This document shows, piece by piece, positions 33,677-46,300 of a stretch of DNA of 64,000 nucleotides (its first letter is position 1; each line of letters begins with the position of its first letter). The position numbers and the translations under genes were made by a program. The DNA comes from Obelidium mucronatum (lineage: Eukaryota > Chytridiomycota > Chytridiomycetes > Chytridiales > Chytriomycetaceae), in assembly GCA_025765595.1 (NCBI GenBank), contig JAIVFH010000095.1:62001-126000 (forward strand), in the 5' to 3' direction. Below the pieces are notes generated by a model that was given only the letters and a program-made list of their open reading frames with translations, was not told where the DNA came from and did no database searches.

Positions 33677-34332
33677 CGAAAACTATCCTGCAGTTTTCCA
33701 GTCAACTCTTGAAGCCATTGCCGCTTAGAATCCTGGAATCCAGAGGTAATCCAAGGAATAATAAGCGGATTGATATCAGAAAAGCAACGTTGACATCGGC
33801 TCCCAAAATTACCAAAAAACCCATGCTTTCTAATTGACAAATTCTGAATAAAATAGCATTATTGAACTTTTCTTTGTATGGTAGTCGATGAGTATTTCTG
33901 CGGCTCACATTTGGACAATACACGTTGAGAATAACAATTGAACCAAGACAGACTTCAAAAGAGCGTCCCTCGGATTCAGCAACAGTCATAGAAGGAGGAC
34001 AACAGATAACGCGCGTTGGAAAGAAGAACTTGTCTTTCTTTAAAAGAGTTAGGACACCATTTAGGCATTTTCCAAAACCAAGTTCTTCATGAGGAAATTC
34101 AGAGTGGAGAAAACTTAGACAAGATATCTTGAGAGATTTTGGACTCCTGAATCAGCACTACATCATAAGACAATAGTTCATCTCGATTTTCTTGACTCAT
34201 GATTTTGACAGCATTTCTTACTGAATTGACTTTCCAAGAAATAATTGAAATTCTTGAACTCTGCCCATGCACCAATCCAGACTGACAAGTAGTAATATTT
34301 TCTAGCTTTGTGTATTTAACGGCAGGTAGCAT
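33677..34332 (-). pseudogene. Truncated, frameshifted AP endonuclease 2 (exonuclease III family)
   Basis: Read across at least two frameshifts, the minus strand gives RISIISWKVNSVRNAV, DVVLIQESKISQDIL, EELGFGKCLNGVLTLLKK, GRSFEVCLGSIVILNVYCPN, RLPYKEKFNNAILFRI and FLVILGADVNV, then (new frame) SDINPLIIPWITSGFQDSKR and QWLQELTGKLQDSFR. These follow ExoIII/Apn2 order: N-terminal SWNVN, LQE(S/T)K, GRxxxxxxxxxxxLNVYxPN, YKxxFN, GDxN, then the Apn2-type PxD..F..S..RQWL..L..DxFR block. GDVN has become GADVN, and the active-site His-Asp end is missing. It is cut exactly where the 71-bp array begins. Nonfunctional. Confidence 0.65.
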
Positions 34333-34398
34333 TCCAGCCTTTACAGAAAACCCGCAGTCTCAGAACGCTCAAGTTGTTGTTGCGATGGCAATTCATAG

Positions 34399-37300
34399 TT
34401 AGCTTTGACTGGAGCACTTGAAATTGACTGTTTCCACAAAGGCAAGGATTGGAAGGGCAGACGGTTGTAGCGGCTGACCTCTGTCTGCAGGTCCCAAACA
34501 TGCCAGGACCTCACAGCTAGAGTTGCAGAAGCTTTCTTTGCTGTTTAGAGCATGGTTTGGGAGTGTGGGGAGACTATTGGAGCAGGCGGTCCAGAATGGT
34601 TTGGATACTGCTGTCCCATCGCACTCTGTTGACAAAACAGGAACCAGAGGAGCTACCGCCTCCAAACTCAGACAGTAGCTAGCCACACCCATTAGCTTTG
34701 ACTGGAGCACTTGAAATGGACTGTTTCCACAAAGGCAAGGATTGGAAGGGCAGACGGTTGTAGCGGCTGACCTCTGTCTGCAGGTCCCAAACATGCCAGG
34801 ACCTTACAGCTAGAGTTGCAGAAGCTTTCTTTGCTGTTTAGAGCATAGTTTGGGAGCGTGGGGAGACTATTGGAGCAGGCGGTCCAGAATGGTTTGGATA
34901 CCGCTGTCCCATCGCACTCTGTTGACAAAACAGGAACCAGAGGAGCTACCGCCTCCAAACTCAGACAGTAGCTAGCCACACCCATTAGCTTTGACTGGAG
35001 CACTTGAAATGGACTGTTTCCACAAAGGCAAGGATTGGAAGGGCAGACGGTTGTAGCGGCTGACCTCTGTCTGCAGGTCCCAAACATGCCAGGACCTTAC
35101 AGCTAGAGTTGCAGAAGCTTTCTTTGCTGTTTAGAGCATAGTTTGGGAGCGTGGGGAGACTATTGGAGCAGGCGGTCCAGAATGGTTTGGATACCTGCTG
35201 TCCCATCGCACTCTGTTGACAAAACAGGAACCAGAGGAGCTACCGCCTCCAAACTCAGACAGTAGCTAGCCACACCCATTAGCTTTGACTGGAGCACTTG
35301 AAATGGACTGTTTCCACAAAGGCAAGGATTGCAACAGAGGTCGGTTGTAGCGGCTGACCTCTGTCTGCAGGTCCCAAACATGCCAGGACCTTACAGCTAG
35401 AGTTGCAGAAGCTTTCTTTGCTGTTTAGAGCATAGTTTGGGAGCGTGGGGAGACTATTGGAGCAGGCGGTCCAGAATGGTTTGGATATCGCTGTCCCATC
35501 GCACTCTGTTGACAAAACAGGAACCAGAGGAGCTACCGCCTCCAAACTCAGACAGTAGCTAGCCACACCCATTAGCTTTGACTGGAGCACTTGAAATGGA
35601 CTGTTTCCACAAAGGCAAGGATTGCAAGCAGAGGTCGGTTGTAGCGGCTGACCTCTGTCTGCAGGTCCCAAACATGCCAGGACCTTACAGCTAGAGTTGC
35701 AGAAGCTTTCTTTGCTGTTTAGAGCATAGTTTGGGAGCGTGGGGAGACTATTGGAGCAGGCGGTCCAGAATGGTTTGGATACTGCTGTCCCATCGCACTC
35801 TGTTGACAAAACAGGAACCAGAGGAGCTACCGCCTCCAAACTCAGACAGTAGCTAGCCACACCCATTAGCTTTGACTGGAGCACTTGAAATGGACTGTTT
35901 CCACAAAGGCAAGGATTGCAACAGAGGTCGGTTGTAGCGGCTGACCTCTGTCTGCAGGTCCCAAACATGCCAGGACCTTACAGCTAGAGTTGCAGAAGCT
36001 TTCTTTGCTGTTTAGAGCATAGTTTGGGAGCGTGGGGAGACTATTGGAGCAGGCGGTCCAGAATGGTTTGGATACTGCTGTCCCATCGCACTCTGTTGAC
36101 AAAACAGGAACCAGAGGAGCTACCGCCTCCAAACTCAGACAGTAGCTAGCCACACCCATTAGCTTTGACTGGAGCACTTGAAATGGACTGTTTCCACAAA
36201 GGCAAGGATTGCAACAGAGGTCGGTTGTAGCGGCTGACCTCTGTCTGCAGGTCCCAAACATGCCAGGACCTCACAGCTAGAGTTGCAGAAGCTTTCTTTG
36301 CTGTTTAGAGCATAGTTTGGGAGCGTGGGGAGACTATTGGAGCAGGCGGTCCAGAATGGTTTGGATACCGCTGTCCCATCGCACTCTGTTGACAAAACAG
36401 GAACCAGAGGAGCTACCGCCTCCAAACTCAGACAGTAGCTAGCCACACCCATTAGCTTTGACTGGAGCACTTGAAATGGACTGTTTCCACAAAGGCAAGG
36501 ATTGCAAGGCAGAGGTCGGTTGTAGCGGCTGACCTCTGTCTGCAGGTCCCAAACATGCCAGGACCTCACAGCTAGAGTTGCAGAAGCTTTCTTTGCTGTT
36601 TAGAGCATAGTTTGGGAGCGTGGGGAGACTATTGGAGCAGGCGGTCCAGAATGGTTTGGATACTGCTGTCCCATCGCACTCTGTTGACAAAACAGGAACC
36701 AGAGGAGCTACCGCCTCCAAACTCAGACAGTAGCTAGCCACACCCATTAGCTTTGACTGGAGCACTTGAAATGGACTGTTTCCACAAAGGCAAGGATTGG
36801 CAAGGCAGAGGTCGGTTGTAGCGGCTGACCTCTGTCTGCAGGTCCCAAACATGCCAGGACCTCACAGCTAGAGTTGCAGAAGCTTTCTTTGCTGTTTAGA
36901 GCATAGTTTGGGAGCGTGGGGAGACTATTGGAGCAGGCGGTCCAGAATGGTTTGGATACTGCTGTCCCATCGCACTCTGTTGACAAAACAGGAACCAGAG
37001 GAGCTACCGCCTCCAAACTCAGACAGTAGCTAGCCACACCCATTAGCTTTGACTGGAGCACTTGAAATGGACTGTTTCCACAAAGGCAAGGATTGGAAGG
37101 CAGAGTCGGTTGTAGCGGCTGACCTCTGTCTGCAGGTCCCAAACATGCCAGGACCTCACAGCTAGAGTTGCAGAAGCTTTCTTTGCTGTTTAGAGCATAG
37201 TTTGGGAGCGTGGGGAGACTATTGGAGCAGGCGGTCCAGAATGGTTTGGATACTGCTGTCCCATCGCACTCTGTTGACAAAACAGGAACCAGAGGAGCTA

Positions 37301-40300
37301 CCGCCTCCAAACTCAGACAGTAGCTAGCCACACCCATTAGCTTTGACTGGAGCACTTGAAATGGACTGTTTCCACAAAGGCAAGGATTGCAAGGCAGAGG
37401 TCGGTTGTAGCGGCTGACCTCTGTCTGCAGGTCCCAAACATGCCAGGACCTCACAGCTAGAGTTGCAGAAGCTTTCTTTGCTGTTTAGAGCATAGTTTGG
37501 GAGCGTGGGGAGACTATTGGAGCAGGCGGTCCAGAATGGTTTGGATACTGCTGTCCCATCGCACTCTGTTGACAAAACAGGAACCAGAGGAGCTACCGCC
37601 TCCAAACTCAGACAGTAGCTAGCCACACCCATTAGCTTTGACTGGAGCACTTGAAATGGACTGTTTCCACAAAGGCAAGGATTGCAACAGAGGTCGGTTG
37701 TAGCGGCTGACCTCTGTCTGCAGGTCCCAAACATGCCAGGACCTCACAGCTAGAGTTGCAGAAGCTTTCTTTGCTGTTTAGAGCATAGTTTGGGAGCGTG
37801 GGGAGACTATTGGAGCAGGCGGTCCAGAATGGTTTGGATACTGCTGTCCCATCGCACTCTGTTGACAAAACAGGAACCAGAGGAGCTACCGCCTCCAAAC
37901 TCAGACAGTAGCTAGCCACACCCATTAGCTTTGACTGGAGCACTTGAAATGGACTGTTTCCACAAAGGCAAGGATTGGAAGGGCAGACGGTTGTAGCGGC
38001 TGACCTCTGTCTGCAGGTCCCAAACATGCCAGGACCTTACAGCTAGAGTTGCAGAAGCTTTCTTTGCTGTTTAGAGCATAGTTTGGGAGCGTGGGGAGAC
38101 TATTGGAGCAGGCGGTCCAGAATGGTTTGGATACTGCTGTCCCATCGCACTCTGTTGACAAAACAGGAACCAGAGGAGCTACCGCCTCCAAAATCAGACA
38201 GTAGCTAGCCACACCCATTAGCTTTGACTGGAGCACTTGAAATGGACTGTTTCCACAAAGGCAAGGATTGCAACAGAGGTCGGTTGTAGCGGCTGACCTC
38301 TGTCTGCAGGTCCCAAACATGCCAGGACCTTACAGCTAGAGTTGCAGAAGCTTTCTTTGCTGTTTAGAGCATAGTTTGGGAGCGTGGGGAGACTATTGGA
38401 GCAGGTCGGTCCAGAATGGTTTGGATACCGCTGTCCCATCGCACTCTGTTGACAAAACAGGAACCAGAGGAGCTACCGCCTCCAAACTCAGACAGTAGCT
38501 AGCCACACCCATTAGCTTTGACTGGAGCACTTGAAATGGACTGTTTCCACAAAGGCAAGGATTGGAAGGGCAGACGGTTGTAGCGGCTGACCTCTGTCTG
38601 CAGGTCCCAAACATGCCAGGACCTCACAGCTAGAGTTGCAGAAGCTTTTTTGCTGTTTAGAGCATAGTTTGGGAGCGTGGGGAGACTATTGGAGCAGGCG
38701 GTCCAGAATGGTTTGGATACTGCTGTCCCATCGCACTCTGTTGACAAAACAGGAACCAGAGGAGCTACCGCCTCCAAACTCAGACAGTAGCTAGCCACAC
38801 CCATTAGCTTTGACTGGAGCACTTGAAATGGACTGTTTCCACAAAGGCAAGGATTGGAAGGGCAGACGGTTGTAGCGGCTGACCTCTGTCTGCAGGTCCC
38901 AAACATGCCAGGACCTTACAGCTAGAGTTGCAGAAGCTTTCTTTGCTGTTTAGAGCATAGTTTGGGAGCGTGGGGAGACTATTGGAGCAGGCGGTCCAGA
39001 ATGGTTTGGATACCTGCTGTCCCATCGCACTCTGTTGACAAAACAGGAACCAGAGGAGCTACCGCCTCCAAACTCAGACAGTAGCTAGCCACACCCATTA
39101 GCTTTGACTGGAGCACTTGAAATGGACTGTTTCCACAAGGCAAGGATTGCAGGCAAGGATTGCAGAGGTCGGTTGTAGCGGCTGACCTCTGTCTGCAGGT
39201 CCCAAACATGCCAGGACCTTACAGCTAGAGTTGCAGAAGCTTTCTTTGCTGTTTAGAGCATAGTTTGGGAGCGTGGGGAGACTATTGGAGCAGGCGGTCC
39301 AGAATGGTTTGGATACCTGCTGTCCCATCGCACTCTGTTGACAAAACAGGAACCAGAGGAGCTACCGCCTCCAAACTCAGACAGTAGCTAGCCACACCCA
39401 TTAGCTTTGACTGGAGCACTTGAAATGGACTGTTTCCACAAAGGCAAGGATTGGAAGGGCAGACGGTTGTAGCGGCTGACCTCTGTCTGCAGGTCCCAAA
39501 CATGCCAGGACCTCACAGCTAGAGTTGCAGAAGCTTTCTTTGCTGTTTAGAGCATAGTTTGGGAGCGTGGGGAGACTATTGGAGCAGGCGGTCCAGAATG
39601 GTTTGGATACTGCTGTCCCATCGCACTCTGTTGACAAAACAGGAACCAGAGGAGCTACCGCCTCCAAACTCAGACAGTAGCTAGCCACACCCATTAGCTT
39701 TGACTGGAGCACTTGAAATGGACTGTTTCCACAAAGGCAAGGATTGCAACAGAGGTCGGTTGTAGCGGCTGACCTCTGTCTGCAGGTCCCAAACATGCCA
39801 GGACCTTACAGCTAGAGTTGCAGAAGCTTTCTTTGCTGTTTAGAGCATAGTTTGGGAGCGTGGGGAGACTATTGGAGCAGGCGGTCCAGAATGGTTTGGA
39901 TACTGCTGTCCCATCGCACTCTGTTGACAAAACAGGAACCAGAGGAGCTACCGCCTCCAAACTCAGACAGTAGCTAGCCACACCCATTAGCTTTGACTGG
40001 AGCACTTGAAATGGACTGTTTCCACAAAGGCAAGGATTGGAAGGGCAGACGGTTGTAGCGGCTGACCTCTGTCTGCAGGTCCCAAACATGCCAGGACCTT
40101 CACAGCTAGAGTTGCAGAAGCTTTCTTTGCTGTTTAGAGCATAGTTTGGGAGCGTGGGGAGACTATTGGAGCAGGCGGTCCAGAATGGTTTGGATACGCT
40201 GTCCCATCGCACTCTGTTGACAAAACAGGAACCAGAGGAGCTACCGCCTCCAAAATCAGACAGTAGCTAGCCACACCCATTAGCTTTGACTGGAGCACTT

Positions 40301-43300
40301 GAAATGGACTGTTTCCACAAAGGCAAGGATTGGAAGGGCAGACGGTTGTAGCGGCTGACCTCTGTCTGCAGGTCCCAAACATGCCAGGACCTTCACAGCT
40401 AGAGTTGCAGAAGCTTTCTTTGCTGTTTAGAGCATAGTTTGGGAGCGTGGGGAGACTATTGGAGCAGGCGGTCCAGAATGGTTTGGATACTGCTGTCCCA
40501 TCGCACTCTGTTGACAAAACAGGAACCAGAGGAGCTACCGCCTCCAAACTCAGACAGTAGCTAGCCACACCCATTAGCTTTGACTGGAGCACTTGAAATG
40601 GACTGTTTCCACAAAGGCAAGGATTGGAAGGGCAGAGTCGGTTGTAGCGGCTGACCTCTGTCTGCAGGTCCCAAACATGCCAGGACCTTACAGCTAGAGT
40701 TGCAGAAGCTTTCTTTGCTGTTTAGAGCATAGTTTGGGAGCGTGGGGAGACTATTGGAGCAGGCGGTCCAGAATGGTTTGGATACTGCTGTCCCATCGCA
40801 CTCTGTTGACAAAACAGGAACCAGAGGAGCTACCGCCTCCAAAATCAGACAGTAGCTAGCCACACCCATTAGCTTTGACTGGAGCACTTGAAATGGACTG
40901 TTTCCACAAAGGCAAGGATTGGAAGGGCAGACGGTTGTAGCGGCTGACCTCTGTCTGCAGGTCCCAAACATGCCAGGACCTCACAGCTAGAGTTGCAGAA
41001 GCTTTCTTTGCTGTTTAGAGCATAGTTTGGGAGCGTGGGGAGACTATTGGAGCAGGCGGTCCAGAATGGTTTGGATACCGCTGTCCCATCGCACTCTGTT
41101 GACAAAACAGGAACCAGAGGAGCTACCGCCTCCAAACTCAGACAGTAGCTAGCCACACCCATTAGCTTTGACTGGAGCACTTGAAATGGACTGTTTCCAC
41201 AAAGGCAAGGATTGCAAGGCAGAGGTCGGTTGTAGCGGCTGACCTCTGTCTGCAGGTCCCAAACATGCCAGGACCTCACAGCTAGAGTTGCAGAAGCTTT
41301 CTTTGCTGTTTAGAGCATAGTTTGGGAGCGTGGGGAGACTATTGGAGCAGGCGGTCCAGAATGGTTTGGATACTGCTGTCCCATCGCACTCTGTTGACAA
41401 AACAGGAACCAGAGGAGCTACCGCCTCCAAACTCAGACAGTAGCTAGCCACACCCATTAGCTTTGACTGGAGCACTTGAAATGGACTGTTTCCACAAAGG
41501 CAAGGATTGGAAGGGCAGACGGTTGTAGCGGCTGACCTCTGTCTGCAGGTCCCAAACATGCCAGGACCTCACAGCTAGAGTTGCAGAAGCTTTCTTTGCT
41601 GTTTAGAGCATAGTTTGGGAGCGTGGGGAGACTATTGGAGCAGGCGGTCCAGAATGGTTTGGATACCTGCTGTCCCATCGCACTCTGTTGCTACCGCCTC
41701 CAAACTCAGACAGTAGCTAGCCACACCCATTAGCTTTGACTGGAGCACTTGAAATGGACTGTTTCCACAAAGGCAAGGATTGGCAAGGCAGAGGTCGGTT
41801 GTAGCGGCTGACCTCTGTCTGCAGGTCCCAAACATGCCAGGACCTCACAGCTAGAGTTGCAGAAGCTTTCTTTGCTGTTTAGAGCATAGTTTGGGAGCGT
41901 GGGGAGACTATTGGAGCAGGCGGTCCAGAATGGTTTGGATACCTGCTGTCCCATCGCACTCTGTTGACAAAACAGGAACCAGAGGAGCTACCGCCTCCAA
42001 ACTCAGACAGTAGCTAGCCACACCCATTAGCTTTGACTGGAGCACTTGAAATGGACTGTTTCCACAAAGGCAAGGATTGGAAGGCAGAGTCGGTTGTAGC
42101 GGCTGACCTCTGTCTGCAGGTCCCAAACATGCCAGGACCTCACAGCTAGAGTTGCAGAAGCTTTCTTTGCTGTTTAGAGCATAGTTTGGGAGCGTGGGGA
42201 GACTATTGGAGCAGGCGGTCCAGAATGGTTTGGATACTGCTGTCCCATCGCACTCTGTTGACAAAACAGGAACCAGAGGAGCTACCGCCTCCAAACTCAG
42301 ACAGTAGCTAGCCACACCCATTAGCTTTGACTGGAGCACTTGAAATGGACTGTTTCCACAAAGGCAAGGATTGCAAGGCAGAGGTCGGTTGTAGCGGCTG
42401 ACCTCTGTCTGCAGGTCCCAAACATGCCAGGACCTCACAGCTAGAGTTGCAGAAGCTTTCTTTGCTGTTTAGAGCATAGTTTGGGAGCGTGGGGAGACTA
42501 TTGGAGCAGGCGGTCCAGAATGGTTTGGATACCTGCTGTCCCATCGCACTCTGTTGACAAAACAGGAACCAGAGGAGCTACCGCCTCCAAACTCAGACAG
42601 TAGCTAGCCACACCCATTAGCTTTGACTGGAGCACTTGAAATGGACTGTTTCCACAAAGGCAAGGATTGGAAGGGCAGACGGTTTGTAGCGGCTGACCTC
42701 TGTCTGCAGGTCCCAAACATGCCAGGACCTCACAGCTAGAGTTGCAGAAGCTTTCTTTGCTGTTTAGAGCATAGTTTGGGAGCGTGGGGAGACTATTGGA
42801 GCAGGCGGTCCAGAATGGTTTGGATACTGCTGTCCCATCGCACTCTGTTGACAAAACAGGAACCAGAGGAGCTACCGCCTCCAAACTCAGACAGTAGCTA
42901 GCCACACCCATTAGCTTTGACTGGAGCACTTGAAATGGACTGTTTCCACAAAGGCAAGGATTGCAAGGCAGAGTCGGTTGTAGCGGCTGACCTCTGTCTG
43001 CAGGTCCCAAACATGCCAGGACCTCACAGCTAGAGTTGCAGAAGCTTTCTTTGCTGTTTAGAGCATAGTTTGGGAGCGTGGGGAGACTATTGGAGCAGGC
43101 GGTCCAGAATGGTTTGGATACTGCTGTCCCATCGCACTCTGTTGACAAAACAGGAACCAGAGGAGCTACCGCCTCCAAACTCAGACAGTAGCTAGCCACA
43201 CCCATTAGCTTTGACTGGAGCACTTGAAATGGACTGTTTCCACAAAGGCAAGGATTGGCAAGGCAGAGGTCGGTTGTAGCGGCTGACCTCTGTCTGCAGG

Positions 43301-46300
43301 TCCCAAACATGCCAGGACCTCACAGCTAGAGTTGCAGAAGCTTTCTTTGCTGTTTAGAGCATAGTTTGGGAGCGTGGGGAGACTATTGGAGCAGGCGGTC
43401 CAGAATGGTTTGGATACTCGCTGTCCCATCGCACTCTGTTGACAAAACAGGAACCAGAGGAGCTACCGCCTCCAAACTCAGACAGTAGCTAGCCACACCC
43501 ATTAGCTTTGACTGGAGCACTTGAAATGGACTGTTTCCACAAAGGCAAGGATTGGAAGGGCAGACGGTTGTAGCGGCTGACCTCTGTCTGCAGGTCCCAA
43601 ACATGCCAGGACCTTACAGCTAGAGTTGCAGAAGCTTTCTTTGCTGTTTAGAGCATAGTTTGGGAGCGTGGGGAGACTATTGGAGCAGGCGGTCCAGAAT
43701 GGTTTGGATACTGCTGTCCCATCGCACTCTGTTGACAAAACAGGAACCAGAGGAGCTACCGCCTCCAAAATCAGACAGTAGCTAGCCACACCCATTAGCT
43801 TTGACTGGAGCACTTGAAATGGACTGTTTCCACAAAGGCAAGGATTGGAAGGGCAGACGGTTGTAGCGGCTGACCTCTGTCTGCAGGTCCCAAACATGCC
43901 AGGACCTTACAGCTAGAGTTGCAGAAGCTTTCTTTGCTGTTTAGAGCATAGTTTGGGAGCGTGGGGAGACTATTGGAGCAGGCTGGTCCAGAATGGTTTG
44001 GATACCGCTGTCCCATCGCACTCTGTTGACAAAACAGGAACCAGAGGAGCTACCGCCTCCAAAATCAGACAGTAGCTAGCCACACCCATTAGCTTTGACT
44101 GGAGCACTTGAAATGGACTGTTTCCACAAAGGCAAGGATTGGAAGGGCAGACGGTTGTAGCGGCTGACCTCTGTCTGCAGGTCCCAAACATGCCAGGACC
44201 TTACAGCTAGAGTTGCAGAAGCTTTCTTTGCTGTTTAGAGCATAGTTTGGGAGCGTGGGGAGACTATTGGAGCAGGTGGTCCAGAATGGTTTGGATACCG
44301 CTGTCCCATCGCACTCTGTTGACAAAACAGGAACCAGAGGAGCTACCGCCTCCAAACTCAGACAGTAGCTAGCCACACCCATTAGCTTTGACTGGAGCAC
44401 TTGAAATTGACTGTTTCCACAAAGGCAAGGATTGGAAGGGCAGACGGTTGTAGCGGCTGACCTCTGTCTGCAGGTCCCAAACATGCCAGGACCTTACAGC
44501 TAGAGTTGCAGAAGCTTTCTTTGCTGTTTAGAGCATAGTTTGGGAGCGTGGGGAGACTATTGGAGCAGGTGGTCCAGAATGGTTTGGATACCGCTGTCCC
44601 ATCGCACTCTGTTGACAAAACAGGAACCAGAGGAGCTACCGCCTCCAAACTCAGACAGTAGCTAGCCACACCCATTAGCTTTGACTGGAGCACTTGAAAT
44701 GGACTGTTTCCACAAAGGCAAGGATTGCAACAGAGGTCGGTTGTAGCGGCTGACCTCTGTCTGCAGGTCCCAAACATGCCAGGACCTTACAGCTAGAGTT
44801 GCAGAAGCTTTCTTTGCTGTTTAGAGCATAGTTTGGGAGCGTGGGGAGACTATTGGAGCAGGTGGTCCAGAATGGTTTGGATACCGCTGTCCCATCGCAC
44901 TCTGTTGACAAAACAGGAACCAGAGGAGCTACCGCCTCCAAACTCAGACAGTAGCTAGCCACACCCATTAGCTTTGACTGGAGCACTTGAAATGGACTGT
45001 TTCCACAAAGGCAAGGATTGCAAGCAGAGGTCGGTTGTAGCGGCTGACCTCTGTCTGCAGGTCCCAAACATGCCAGGACCTTACAGCTAGAGTTGCAGAA
45101 GCTTTCTTTGCTGTTTAGAGCATAGTTTGGGAGCGTGGGGAGACTATTGGAGCAGGCGGTCCAGAATGGTTTGGATACTGCTGTCCCATCGCACTCTGTT
45201 GACAAAACAGGAACCAGAGGAGCTACCGCCTCCAAAATCAGACAGTAGCTAGCCACACCCATTAGCTTTGACTGGAGCACTTGAAATGGACTGTTTCCAC
45301 AAAGGCAAGGATTGGAAGGCAGAGGTCGGTTGTAGCGGCTGACCTCTGTCTGCAGGTCCCAAACATGCCAGGACCTCACAGCTAGAGTTGCAGAAGCTTT
45401 CTTTGCTGTTTAGAGCATAGTTTGGGAGCGTGGGGAGACTATTGGAGCAGGCGGTCCAGAATGGTTTGGATACCTGCTGTCCCATCGCACTCTGTTGACA
45501 AAACAGGAACCAGAGGAGCTACCGCCTCCAAACTCAGACAGTAGCTAGCCACACCCATTAGCTTTGACTGGAGCACTTGAAATGGACTGTTTCCACAAAG
45601 GCAAGGATTGGAAGGCAGAGGTCGGTTGTAGCGGCTGACCTCTGTCTGCAGGTCCCAAACATGCCAGGACCTTACAGCTAGAGTTGCAGAAGCTTTCTTT
45701 GCTGTTTAGAGCATAGTTTGGGAGCGTGGGGAGACTATTGGAGCAGGCGGTCCAGAATGGTTTGGATACTGCTGTCCCATCGCACTCTGTTGACAAAACA
45801 GGAACCAGAGGAGCTACCGCCTCCAAACTCAGACAGTAGCTAGCCACACCCATTAGCTTTGACTGGAGCACTTGAAATGGACTGTTTCCACAAAGGCAAG
45901 GATTGCAAGAGGTGCAGGTTGTAGCGGCTGACCTCTGTCTGCAGGTCCCAAACATGCCAGGACCTCACAGCTAGAGTTGCAGAAGCTTTCTTTGCTGTTT
46001 AGAGCATAGTTTGGGAGCGTGGGGAGACTATTGGAGCAGGCGGTCCAGAATGGTTTGGATACCGCTGTCCCATCGCACTCTGTTGACAAAACAGGAACCA
46101 GAGGAGCTACCGCCTCCAAACTCAGACAGTAGCTAGCCACACCCATTAGCTTTGACTGGAGCACTTGAAATGGACTGTTTCCACAAAGGCAAGGATTGGA
46201 AGGCAGAGCGGTTGTAGCGGCTGACCTCTGTCTGCAGGTCCCAAACATGCCAGGACCTCACAGCTAGAGTTGCAGAAGCTTTCTTTGCTGTTTAGAGCAT

